DNA of 37,114 nt from Synergistales bacterium (GTDB taxonomy: Bacteria; Synergistota; Synergistia; Synergistales; Aminiphilaceae): assembly GCA_021736445.1 (NCBI GenBank), contig JAIPGA010000017.1:1-37114 (forward strand). Direction: 5' to 3'. Below are positions 24,443-31,938 of the stretch, piece after piece. Under the pieces are notes generated by a model that was not told the DNA's origin, searched no databases, and was given only the letters and a program-made list of their open reading frames with translations. The position numbers were made by a program, and so were the translations under genes. The first letter of the stretch is position 1. Each line of letters starts with the position of its first letter.

Positions 24443-26275
24443 ATGTGCGGAATCGTTGGATACATCGGGGAACGCAAAGCCGCAGATATAATACTTGATG
24501 GTTTGAAAAGGCTGGAATATCGCGGCTACGACTCTGCAGGGATGTCCATCATAGAAAATGGTGAGAGCCATCTCATCAAGAATGTAGGGAAGGTTGCAGA
24601 CCTGGAAGAGATCGCTCTTCGCAAGGGGTATGCAGGAACAACGGGGATCGGGCACACCCGCTGGGCAACCCACGGTGGCGTGACGGTGGAGAACGCCCAC
24701 CCCCACGCCGACGAATCCCGGCGTATTGTGCTTGTCCACAATGGGATCATCGAGAATTTCAACGAGATCAAAGATAGCCTGGAACAGGAGGGCGTGCGTT
24801 TTGTTTCCCAGACCGACACTGAGGTGATTGTCCAGCTTCTTGCAATGATGCGCCAGGAAACCTCGACAATGTTCGAAGCGCTGCAAGCCCTGAAAAAACG
24901 GCTGCGTGGCTCCTACGCCCTGGTGATCATCGACCAGGAGGATCCTGAAGTACTGTACTGTATACGGAAAGGCTCGCCTCTGGTGCTGGGAGTCGGTGAA
25001 AACGAAGCCTTCTGCGCTTCCGATGTCCCTGCGTTTCTGCCCTACACCTCGAAGGTGATCTATCTCAATGACGGCGACATCGCCGCTGTCTGGAAAGATG
25101 GCCATGTCCTGTGGAGCGAGGAAGGGACCCAGTTTCAAGGGGAGATTTCCACTATCGAATGGGACGTCTCCATGGCGGAGAAGGAAGGCTATCCCCATTA
25201 CATGTTGAAGGAGATCAACGAACAGGGGGCCGTACTGCGGGCAACCCTCAAAGACAGGATCAGATCCAAGCGGGTTGAGCTTGATGAGGAGCTGGTACTA
25301 CCGGACAACAGGGTGGTCAACTGGAAGAAACTGCATATTGTGGCCTGTGGGACCTCCTACTACGCCGCCATGGTCGCCGCGTCATTCTTTGAACGATGGA
25401 CCGACCTCGATGTGCGGGTGGACATTGCATCGGAGTATCGGTACAGGGCACTGCGGAATTCCCCCGAAACCCTGGCGGTCTTCGTCTCGCAGTCCGGGGA
25501 GACAGCGGACACCCTGGCGGCGCAGAGAAAGGCGCGACAGGAAGGAGCGCACTGTGTGGCGATCACCAATGTGCGCGGATCTACCCTGGCCCGCGAGGTG
25601 CACAACGTGCTTTTGCTCCGGGCCGGCCCCGAAATCGGCGTGGCAGCCACAAAGACGTTCACCGGGCAGCTTGCGGCGCTCTATCTCCTTGTTCTCGCCC
25701 TGGGGAAAAAACGAGGGACATTGCCCGAAGCGGAAGAGGAACGCCTGGTGGAGGAACTCCTGCAGCTTCCCTATAAGGTGGAAACGGTACTCGAGCGGGA
25801 CGGAAGCATCGAAGCCCTCTCCAGACGGTTTGCCGGATGTGACACCTTTCTCTATTTGGGCCGCGGATTCTCCTTCCCGATTGCACTGGAAGGAGCTCTG
25901 AAACTCAAAGAGATCTCCTACATCCACGCAGAGGGCTACGCAGCAGGCGAAATGAAGCATGGCCCCATTGCCCTGCTCGAACCAAATGTTCCAGTCGTGG
26001 CGATTGTTCCGCGGGACAGCCTCTACGAAAAAATGCTATCGAACATTCAAGAGGTAAAAGCACGGAACGCGCCTGTTATCGCGGTATGTAACGACAACGA
26101 CACACTCATCGAGCAGTACACCCACAATCTGATTCGCATCCCCTGGACCGACGAAGCCTTCGCCCCCTTTCTGACAGTCCTTCCGCTGCAGATCTTCGCC
26201 TATCAGGTTGCGCTCCTCCGGGGATGTGAGATCGATCAACCCCGCAACCTCGCCAAGAGCGTCACCGTAGAGTAG
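24443..26275 (+). CDS. glmS: Glutamine-fructose-6-phosphate aminotransferase (isomerizing)
   Basis: GlmS makes glucosamine-6-phosphate from fructose-6-phosphate and glutamine, the first and rate-limiting step of amino-sugar synthesis. The 610-aa product starts MCGIVGYIG, so that Cys2 becomes the N-terminal nucleophile after Met removal. The glutaminase domain includes LEYRGYDSAG and GHTRWATHG. Two SIS domains follow, with CGTSYYAA, SQSGETADT and the C-terminal AAGEMKHGPIALLEP. ATG 24443 must be the start because Cys2 has to be terminal; the longer in-frame reading from 24419 would hide it. Expression is controlled by the ribozyme upstream. A strong terminator follows. Confidence 0.98.
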   Translation: MCGIVGYIGERKAADIILDGLKRLEYRGYDSAGMSIIENGESHLIKNVGKVADLEEIALRKGYAGTTGIGHTRWATHGGVTVENAHPHADESRRIVLVHNGIIENFNEIKDSLEQEGVRFVSQTDTEVIVQLLAMMRQETSTMFEALQALKKRLRGSYALVIIDQEDPEVLYCIRKGSPLVLGVGENEAFCASDVPAFLPYTSKVIYLNDGDIAAVWKDGHVLWSEEGTQFQGEISTIEWDVSMAEKEGYPHYMLKEINEQGAVLRATLKDRIRSKRVELDEELVLPDNRVVNWKKLHIVACGTSYYAAMVAASFFERWTDLDVRVDIASEYRYRALRNSPETLAVFVSQSGETADTLAAQRKARQEGAHCVAITNVRGSTLAREVHNVLLLRAGPEIGVAATKTFTGQLAALYLLVLALGKKRGTLPEAEEERLVEELLQLPYKVETVLERDGSIEALSRRFAGCDTFLYLGRGFSFPIALEGALKLKEISYIHAEGYAAGEMKHGPIALLEPNVPVVAIVPRDSLYEKMLSNIQEVKARNAPVIAVCNDNDTLIEQYTHNLIRIPWTDEAFAPFLTVLPLQIFAYQVALLRGCEIDQPRNLAKSVTVE

Positions 26276-26314
26276 AATCTCGGCGGGTTGCTGGAAAAGA
26301 AAAACAGACGGCGC

Positions 26315-26354
26315 AGAGACAGGGAGATGACACGTATCTCCCTGTCTCTTTTTT
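26315..26354 (+). terminator. Rho-independent terminator after glmS
   Basis: A perfect 14-bp stem, AGAGACAGGGAGAT (26315-26328) with ATCTCCCTGTCTCT (26336-26349), encloses the loop GACACGT and runs into a T-tract to 26354. It ends the plus-strand operon directly beside the converging minus-strand gene, which ends at 26356. From the minus side the T-tract is about 10 nt away, so it is mainly a plus-strand signal. Confidence 0.93.
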
Positions 26355-26355
26355 G

Positions 26356-27480
26356 CTATGGAACAAGGGGTTCGACTACCGAGGGAACGTAAAGCCGCAG
26401 ATGGGTTATGTCACTGAGGGCGGTGTCGTGACGACCGCTGAACACCGGCAGGGGTTTCCAGGGGCCGAAGACTGTCCTGCACAGGACAAGGCTCCGTCTC
26501 CCGTAGGTGGCCCAGAGGTTCCACAGTTGTTCGCCATCCCCAGGACCGGATACAAACCGTCCGCTGAAGAGCGGAGTGCTCCCAACGAGGGAATCTCGCA
26601 TATGTGTGCCGACAACCAGCCACTGCGTTAAGCGCCACAGGGAAGCCATCTCGGGGGAAGAGGCAGCGTGTGCCAGGGGAATGACCTGGAATCCCCCCAC
26701 AGATCCCTGCGGTGAGGTGCTGACACAGATCACTCCAGGATGATTGGCTCTGAGTCGTCCCGGTACCTGATAGCGGCTGCCGCCGAAACGGCCGACACCA
26801 CCAACAGGCCTCACGACACGAGCGATAACGGCTGTGCCCGACGCATCCCTGCAGATGACCCGCCCGCCCGGCCAGTTTTCGATATCCACAAACCCAAAGG
26901 AGGGAGACTCGGGAACGGCTATCTCCAGGGCAACCGCGTCGACAAGCTGGCTGATGCTGTACAGGGGCTCCTTTGTGCCATCTGCGAATCTGCAGTGGAC
27001 AGGGACACCAACAGGGGGGGCCCAGGCGCCAAATACCCCATGCCCCCCCTTTCCTTCAATAACAACGGAGGAGCTCTGTCCGGCGGCCGGCGCGAAGCTT
27101 TCCGCGGGAAGGATACTGAGGATTTGCCCGCGCTGGGATCTCCTGCGCGCGAGAAGATGGATGGCATTGACGGCAGTCGCCGCCACATGCCCAGGCTTCC
27201 CCCATTTCGAAGCAGTGAAGGCGGGCCATTTCATGGTTTCCGGCACACGAACCACATTGCCTAAGGGGAATACGGCGCCGTCGGCCATGGCAACGGTCAC
27301 CCCAGCACCCTCCTGAAGGGGGATTGAAATCGTGTAGAGCAGCGTATCCTCAGGAATGCGATCGGCGTCTCCCCCCCGAGCGTGTACGGCGGTAGAGAAA
27401 GAGAGCAAGAGGGGGACAAGGAGAGCAAGCAGAAAAATAAATTTTTTACCTAATTTGATATTACAAAAATCAATAAGCAT
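26356..27480 (-). CDS. Exported protein of unknown function
   Basis: I do not recognise a family. The 374-aa product begins with a clear signal peptide (KKFIFLLALLVPLLLSFSTAVHA, probable cleavage after AVHA), so it is secreted or cell-envelope located. The mature part is rich in Gly, Val, Ala and Pro and predicted mostly beta. Notable conserved-looking blocks are PAFTASKWGKPG followed by VAATAVNAIHLL, GVFGAWAPPVG, and a Gly-rich segment GGVGRFGGSRYQVPGRLR. No catalytic motif or lipobox is visible. The start could be GTG 27492 or ATG 27480; ATG is chosen, 8 nt after the response regulator stop codon at 27489. It is probably co-transcribed with that gene. Confidence 0.7.
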   Translation of the reverse strand: MLIDFCNIKLGKKFIFLLALLVPLLLSFSTAVHARGGDADRIPEDTLLYTISIPLQEGAGVTVAMADGAVFPLGNVVRVPETMKWPAFTASKWGKPGHVAATAVNAIHLLARRRSQRGQILSILPAESFAPAAGQSSSVVIEGKGGHGVFGAWAPPVGVPVHCRFADGTKEPLYSISQLVDAVALEIAVPESPSFGFVDIENWPGGRVICRDASGTAVIARVVRPVGGVGRFGGSRYQVPGRLRANHPGVICVSTSPQGSVGGFQVIPLAHAASSPEMASLWRLTQWLVVGTHMRDSLVGSTPLFSGRFVSGPGDGEQLWNLWATYGRRSLVLCRTVFGPWKPLPVFSGRHDTALSDITHLRLYVPSVVEPLVP

Positions 27481-27488
27481 AAATAAAA

Positions 27489-28331
27489 TCACTTCACCTT
27501 TTCTCCAAGGACCCGTTTCACCTTTTCCCGCACCACCTCGGGGTGAAAGGGCTTCACGATAAACTCCTTGGCCCCCCACTGCAAGGCCTGGAGCAACCTG
27601 GGCTTGTCGCCGTGGCTGGTAATGACGATAATCGGCAGATTGCTGAAGAATTTGTTTTTGCGGATACGTTCCATCAGGGAAAACCCATCCATTCCCGGCA
27701 TCAGCAAGTCGAGCAGCACTAACGCGGGGGCCGACGACTGGATCTTGCGCAGCGCCTCCTGCCCATCCTCGGCCTCCCGAACAGAGTACCCCTCCTGTTC
27801 CAGCAGATGACGAAGACCTTTCCGGATTACCGAGGCGTCATCGACAATAAGGATATCCTCGTTCCCTTTGTGACGGGAACCCTTCGCAGATTCCTTTGCT
27901 TTCCCCGCAGCCTCTTCCCGTTGTCCCGGAGACCCACCGCCCTGCTGGTGGCCCTCCGGGACATTCAGGGCTGTCAGGATCTGCCCTTCCTGAGGAGGGA
28001 AGGCAAGGACGTCTTCGCAACCGAGGACCCTGGCCTTCATCCTGAGACGGATATTTTGCCAATCCTCGGAGAGTGCTATGAACTCCGTGTGGGAAAAGGA
28101 ATCGTTTTTCTTGATTTCCTGGAGCACCTGTTCGGTGCTCTTCTTTTCGATTTGACTCCAATGGAACAACAGCGCACCGGCGGGGTGCTTGACGGTATGG
28201 ACCTCGGAAAAAAGCGCGTTGAGGTCATCCCATTCCTTCACCTGGAAACCCGATTTTTTGAGTATATTTGACAAATACATCCTTGATTTTTTGTCAGAAA
28301 TAGCAATTATTATTTGTTGATTGAAGTTCAG
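27489..28331 (-). CDS. Two-domain response regulator (receiver at C-terminus)
   Basis: Residues 160-280 form a complete receiver domain: ILIVDDAS (acidic pair Asp164-Asp165), LVLLDLLMPGMDG with phosphoacceptor Asp208, ITS (Thr238) and KPF (Lys260). The N-terminal 115 residues look like a second receiver-type fold (QQIIIAISDKKSRMYLSNIL, GALLFHW, FIALSED) without a phospho-site. A Gln/Gly/Lys-rich linker joins them. There is no DNA-binding or output domain, so signalling would be through protein contacts. Start: AGGAGG (28343-28338) is followed 6 nt later by CTG 28331 in frame, at the expected first beta strand; GTG codons further up lack a ribosome-binding site. No histidine kinase is nearby. 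Confidence 0.85.
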   Translation of the reverse strand: MNFNQQIIIAISDKKSRMYLSNILKKSGFQVKEWDDLNALFSEVHTVKHPAGALLFHWSQIEKKSTEQVLQEIKKNDSFSHTEFIALSEDWQNIRLRMKARVLGCEDVLAFPPQEGQILTALNVPEGHQQGGGSPGQREEAAGKAKESAKGSRHKGNEDILIVDDASVIRKGLRHLLEQEGYSVREAEDGQEALRKIQSSAPALVLLDLLMPGMDGFSLMERIRKNKFFSNLPIIVITSHGDKPRLLQALQWGAKEFIVKPFHPEVVREKVKRVLGEKVK

Positions 28332-28366
28332 GGTAATCCTCCTATTCTTTATGTCAGCACGGGCAC

Positions 28367-28879
28367 TCACAAAGGGAAAAACCAGATCGCCCACAGGTTT
28401 CCCAGGCCATGATACAGTATAGCAGGTGTCACGGTATCGTAACGTTCCCGCAGGATGCCCATCACAAGTCCCGGGAAAAAGGTTGCCAGGTAGATGTATT
28501 CAGGATGAAAGAAGAGATGGGTAATGGCAAAAAGAAGGGCAACCAGGGGCACGCGTGCCACAGCCGGACAGAGGGGTCGTAGAATGCTTTGCAGCCATCC
28601 TCTGAAGAACACCTCTTCTATGCAGGCTGCGGTCACCCCGGCCAGTGCGAACATGCACACCGAGCCCAGGGGGACCGATCTGGGGAGGGACAGGCCGGGC
28701 CAATGCAATGCAACCACTGTCAGTGGAATCAGTGTCCCTACGGTCCAATAGAGCACCTCCACTGCCATTGCGCGCGACCACATCAGTCTGAGCCCATACC
28801 TACCTGGAGATTTCCTTCGGAAAAAGCACCATAAGTAAGGTCCATAAAGCATTACAGCCGCTACAACGAATTCTTTCAT
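28367..28879 (-). CDS. CPBP-family intramembrane metalloprotease
   Basis: The 170-aa multi-spanning protein has the family motifs: EEVFFRG (Glu88, Glu89, Arg93), a histidine in the next helix (His121 in ITHLFFH) and a second in YHGLGNLW (His157). These are the residues that bind zinc or act in catalysis in Rce1-like CAAX proteases and Abi proteins. Four or more hydrophobic helices cover 5-20, 42-60, 70-90 and 108-165. ATG 28879 has GGAGG 7 nt upstream; the frame extends further, but only this start has a site. Bacterial members have varied roles including bacteriocin self-immunity and regulator cleavage; no specific role is claimed. Confidence 0.88.
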   Translation of the reverse strand: MKEFVVAAVMLYGPYLWCFFRRKSPGRYGLRLMWSRAMAVEVLYWTVGTLIPLTVVALHWPGLSLPRSVPLGSVCMFALAGVTAACIEEVFFRGWLQSILRPLCPAVARVPLVALLFAITHLFFHPEYIYLATFFPGLVMGILRERYDTVTPAILYHGLGNLWAIWFFPL

Positions 28880-29285
28880 GGAAACCTCCGGCAAATATGA
28901 TGGTACGCGGATCCACCTTGCAACCGTACTCCCCTGGATCATCTAATGGATTCGGTCTGCAGGGTGCGCACGAGGATCCGCCGTTGCCGCCGTACCTGCA
29001 GCAGATCCCCTGCTTGCCCAAAGGGAGTGTGGATGTTCATGGCTGTACCCATAGCGGTCCTGGCTGGGGAGCGAGGGCCTAACGGATCACGCCCGGCCAG
29101 GTTTTTCTCCAAAGAAAGCGCTCAGGGAATCATTACAGGAATTGTCGAAAAATACAAGGGGAAGAGGGAAAGGCCCGTGGCGGCACAAAACGGAAAAGCA
29201 GTAATGCCAAACGTCCTTTGATGTCACATCATTTCAGGACAATGAGGAACATCACACCGTGGGCGTCGTTGCGGATGGTGATTCC
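28880..29285. other. Gene-poor 406-nt interval
   Basis: No convincing gene is seen. The best candidate is a minus-strand TTG-initiated frame from 29112 to 28939 (57 codons plus stop) with no Shine-Dalgarno and no recognised similarity. A hydrophobic stretch in another minus-strand frame near 29215-29115 also ends in stop codons at both sides. This could be decayed coding sequence, but nothing proves it. No clear terminator for the upstream minus-strand genes is present. Confidence 0.5.
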
Positions 29286-29564
29286 CTACTCTGCTGGGCG
29301 GTCAGGCTTCTCCGTGGAACGGAGGCAGGAGCGTATCCATATCAGGAGAATACCTGGAATCAATGGCGCTGTTGCAACCCAAAGCGGAGCATGTCTGGAA
29401 AGCATGACAGCTGCCGCTATCAGTATACAAAAGTAGTGGCCCCAGAAAAGCGCATGAGAAAGCGCGCTTCTATTCCTGGCCCGATACCACATACCCGCTA
29501 CTGAGGCGGTCCCACAAAAGACGAGCACCAGGCAAAGACTGATGTAAACGCCATGCAGAGGCAC
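29286..29564 (-). CDS. Small membrane protein of unknown function
   Basis: A 92-aa product with three hydrophobic segments: GVYISLCLVLVFCGTASVAG (about 4-24), FWGHYFCILIAAAVML (about 38-53) and PLWVATAPLIPGILLIWI (about 58-75). Two short loops are rich in Arg (YRARNR, SRH) and the tail is polar. No family is recognised; a superficial resemblance to small ATP-synthase-associated membrane proteins is not enough for a name. GTG 29564 begins 8 nt after the perR stop codon, with AAAGG just upstream; the ATG codons inside perR are alternatives. The link to perR suggests shared transcription. Confidence 0.5.
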   Translation of the reverse strand: MPLHGVYISLCLVLVFCGTASVAGMWYRARNRSALSHALFWGHYFCILIAAAVMLSRHAPLWVATAPLIPGILLIWIRSCLRSTEKPDRPAE

Positions 29565-29572
29565 TATTGCCT

Positions 29573-29998
29573 TTAGTGCATGTTCCAGTATTTGCATTGA
29601 TCGCATGTTCCGTACATATAAATCTCTACCTGAGTGACGTCGTACCGACAATCGGCGGCAAGTTGAGCCATTGTTTCGTGGGAACTGGGAACATCAAAGA
29701 CCTTTCCGCATCGAGTGCAGCGGAAATGAGCATGAGGGGCGGTATTGGGATCAAGAAGGATCCTCTTTTTGTCGATCGTCAGAATCTTGATGAGATTGTT
29801 GCGTTCCAACAGCTGCGCCGTTCCATAGATTGTCGCGAAGGAAATAGTAGGGAATTCCTCCTGCAGCTCTTGGTAGATCTCTTCGGCTGAAGGATGATCT
29901 GTTCTCTTTTCCAGACGTCTGAGTATGGCAACCCTCTGGGCCGTAATCTTGGCTCCCTGTTGCTTGAGGTGCCGGACACTCTCTTCCAAGCTCCACAT
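29573..29998 (-). CDS. perR: Fur-family peroxide-sensing repressor (PerR type)
   Basis: PerR represses oxidative-stress and iron genes until peroxide oxidises its metal-binding histidines. The 141-aa protein has the winged helix (ITAQRVAIL, ISFATIYGTAQLL) and the structural zinc site Cys94-xx-Cys97 and Cys132-xx-Cys135. Aligning to B. subtilis PerR by eye, the Fe/Mn ligands His37, Asp85, His91, His93 and Asp104 are present as His35, Asp83, His89, His91 and Asp102. Aspartate rather than glutamate at the last site is a PerR feature. ATG 29998 follows GAGGAAG. A palindrome overlaps its own promoter, suggesting autoregulation. No peroxide-defence gene is next to it. Confidence 0.9.
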   Translation of the reverse strand: MWSLEESVRHLKQQGAKITAQRVAILRRLEKRTDHPSAEEIYQELQEEFPTISFATIYGTAQLLERNNLIKILTIDKKRILLDPNTAPHAHFRCTRCGKVFDVPSSHETMAQLAADCRYDVTQVEIYMYGTCDQCKYWNMH

Positions 29999-30040
29999 GA
30001 CGCTTCCTCCTCAGAATTCCTGTTACGTGCCGGGTTTCTG

Positions 30041-30056
30041 TAATGATTAATAATAA
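30041..30056. promoter_or_regulatory. Putative PerR/Fur operator in front of perR
   Basis: TAATGATTAATAATAA (30041-30056) matches its own reverse complement at 12 of 16 positions and resembles the AT-rich PerR/Fur box. It overlaps the -10 box of the minus-strand perR promoter, where a repressor would block transcription. Confidence 0.5.
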
Positions 30057-30079
30057 CCGCAGAAACAGCGGCTTGGCAA
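30050..30079 (-). promoter_or_regulatory. Promoter of perR (minus strand)
   Basis: On the minus strand TTGCCA (30079-30074) and TATTAT (30055-30050) are 18 nt apart. Five of six -10 bases match TATAAT. The start site would be near 30043, giving a leader of about 45 nt before ATG 29998. Confidence 0.6.
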
Positions 30080-30253
30080 GCCTCAAATGGCCTCAGAAGG
30101 GTGCGATTGATAACTGCTGCAGAGAAAGGCTGCAAGAGGGAGAGGATTCAGCATCTCAACAGGCCGTTTTCGGGTGTTCACAACCGTTGCAGTCCGGGGT
30201 TGGACCGGCAGATGAAGCCCTTCAATCCGTGGATCGAGGCTCGCGGGTGGAGG

Positions 30254-30282
30254 TTGACAGCAGGCTATACTTCGTCAATAAT
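30254..30282 (+). promoter_or_regulatory. Strong promoter of tRNA-Gln
   Basis: A perfect TTGACA (30254-30259), 17 nt, then AATAAT (30277-30282). Transcription would begin about 8 nt before the tRNA. The stretch from 30080 to 30253 upstream shows no gene. Confidence 0.75.
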
Positions 30283-30296
30283 GTTCAACGCTATGC

Positions 30297-30372
30297 TGGG
30301 GTGTAGCCAAGGTTGGCAAGGCAGGGGACTTTGGATCCTCGATCGCTGGTTCGAATCCAGCCACCCCAGCCA
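30297..30372 (+). tRNA. tRNA-Gln (anticodon TTG)
   Basis: The cloverleaf folds completely. The acceptor TGGGGTG (30297-30303) pairs with CACCCCA (30362-30368), the D-arm is GCC/GGC, the anticodon loop CTTTGGA (30329-30335) has TTG at 30331-30333, and the T-arm is GCTGG/CCAGC with TTCGAAT. Discriminator G30369 is followed by an encoded CCA. It reads CAA and CAG codons as glutamine. Confidence 0.97.
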
Positions 30373-30455
30373 GGCTTGCATTTCTGATGTTATATCGAAA
30401 AAACGAGGCTGCGTGTTGGAAACGCATCGGGAACGTCAGGTTCTAGCAAGTGCCC

Positions 30456-30483
30456 AGGCCCATGCAGTGAAGGGCCTTTTTTT
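30456..30483 (+). terminator. Terminator of the tRNA-Gln transcript
   Basis: AGGCCC (30456-30461) pairs with GGGCCT (30472-30477) across a 10-nt loop and is followed by a run of seven Ts. The T-run leads straight into the -35 box of the glmU promoter. Confidence 0.85.
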
Positions 30484-30510
30484 GTTGGCCTTCCGTTGCA
30501 CACATATAGA
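30482..30510 (+). promoter_or_regulatory. Promoter of the glmU operon
   Basis: TTGTTG (30482-30487) and TATAGA (30505-30510) are 17 nt apart, 27 nt ahead of the glmU start codon. The predicted leader of about 20 nt contains just the AAGGAGGG ribosome-binding site. Confidence 0.6.
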
Positions 30511-30536
30511 GCGATATCCGGTAAGGAGGGAGAGGA

Positions 30537-31937
30537 GTGGGGCACCCAACGATTTGCGCCCTGATCTTAGCAGCAGGTCAGGGGAAACGAATGCGGAGTT
30601 CCCTTCCTAAGGTACTCCAGCCGCTTCTCTGCGAACCATTGATAAGTTATCCTGTACAGGCGGTCCGGGAAGCAGGGATTACAGATACGGCGGTGGTCGT
30701 AGGACACGGCGGCACCCAGGTTGACGCATATCTCAAGCGGCAGTGGCCTGACACCACCGTGTTATGGCAAACAGAACAAAATGGTACGGGACATGCCGTG
30801 CAGGTGACGGCCGACTGGTGGAAGCAATATGACTACGTCATTGTTATTCCAGGGGACGTCCCACTGATTCCGACTCGTCTCTTCAGAGCTATAGGCAATA
30901 AGCTCGGCAAGGGCAGTGAAGCCGTACTGGTAACAATGAACCAGGAGGATCCAGCGGGATATGGACGCATACTCCGGAACGGGGGCAGGCTTGCAGTCGT
31001 TGAGGAAGCAGACGCCACCGACCGACAGCGCTGCATTACGGAGGTCAACAGCGGCGTGTATGCATTCCGCAGTGACATCCTCTCCCAAGCACTGGAAACC
31101 CTGGACAGCGACAACAACCAAAAGGAATACTACTTGCCTGATGTCCTCCGCTATTTCAATGAATACCGTTATGAGATAGCACCTCTTCTCTGGGAGAACC
31201 CGACAGAACTTCTTGGCGTCAATTCGCCTCGGCAGTTAACCGAACTCCATGCCGTCGCCCGCGAAGGCATCAACCGAAGACATATCGAGAACGCTGTCAA
31301 GATTCTCTCGCCTGATACCACCTGGATAGGACCCCGAGTGCATCTCGAACCGGATGTCACCCTGATGCCTGATGTACAGCTCTGGGGAACAACCCGGGTA
31401 GGACAGGGGACGGTGATCGGAAAGGGGACAATACTCGAGGACGCCCAGATTGGACAAAACTGCAGAACCGTGGCGTATGTATATATCAAAGCAAGTCGGA
31501 TTGAAGCCAATTCTGCTGTGGGTCCCTTCGCCTATATACGAGATGGTGCCGTCCTGGAAGAAGGGGCCTTCGCCGGCAAATTCGTGGAGATCAAAAAAAG
31601 CAGGATGGGACCGGGAAGCAAGGTGCCCCATCTCTCCTATATCGGTGACGCAACGATAGGCGAAAACACGAATATCGGTGCCGGAACGATCACCTGCAAC
31701 TACGATGGCGATTCGAAACATACAACAACAATCGGAAAGGACTGCTTTGTCGGGAGTGATACCATGTTTGTGGCTCCCGTTACAATGCATGACGGTGCCG
31801 TCACCGGGGCAGGTTCCGTTATCACCCACGATGTCCCCGAGCACTCCCTTGCCGTTTCTCGGGCGCGACAGCGCGTGATCGAAGACTGGGTTCTCCGGAA
31901 GAAACAGCGCAAGGAGGAAGAGGGAGGAGGAAAGTAG
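30537..31937 (+). CDS. glmU: Bifunctional N-acetylglucosamine-1-phosphate uridyltransferase / glucosamine-1-phosphate acetyltransferase
   Basis: GlmU acetylates GlcN-1-P and then couples it to UTP, giving UDP-GlcNAc for peptidoglycan. The 466-aa protein has the uridyltransferase loop LILAAGQGKRMRSSLPKVL near the N-terminus, QNGTGHAV, the metal aspartate in IPGDVPL, and EVNSGVY. The C-terminal left-handed beta helix (from about 260) has hexapeptide repeats and the acetyltransferase block NIGAGTITCNYDGDSKHTTTIG. Start GTG 30537 follows AGGAGG 7 nt upstream. It heads a transcript with prs, rplY and pth, and provides the last steps after GlmS and GlmM encoded earlier in the window. Confidence 0.97.
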   Translation: MGHPTICALILAAGQGKRMRSSLPKVLQPLLCEPLISYPVQAVREAGITDTAVVVGHGGTQVDAYLKRQWPDTTVLWQTEQNGTGHAVQVTADWWKQYDYVIVIPGDVPLIPTRLFRAIGNKLGKGSEAVLVTMNQEDPAGYGRILRNGGRLAVVEEADATDRQRCITEVNSGVYAFRSDILSQALETLDSDNNQKEYYLPDVLRYFNEYRYEIAPLLWENPTELLGVNSPRQLTELHAVAREGINRRHIENAVKILSPDTTWIGPRVHLEPDVTLMPDVQLWGTTRVGQGTVIGKGTILEDAQIGQNCRTVAYVYIKASRIEANSAVGPFAYIRDGAVLEEGAFAGKFVEIKKSRMGPGSKVPHLSYIGDATIGENTNIGAGTITCNYDGDSKHTTTIGKDCFVGSDTMFVAPVTMHDGAVTGAGSVITHDVPEHSLAVSRARQRVIEDWVLRKKQRKEEEGGGK

Positions 31938-31938
31938 G

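Noticed and set aside
26360-27310. Plus-strand frames of 90-174 codons opposite the exported-protein gene.
   Set aside because: The minus-strand frame is longer, has a signal peptide and continuity with the response regulator; the plus frames lack ribosome-binding sites and features.
29231-29288. In-frame continuation of 18 codons after the TAG stop codon of the small membrane protein.
   Set aside because: It is short with no recognised motif; no evidence for amber suppression or pyrrolysine use was seen.
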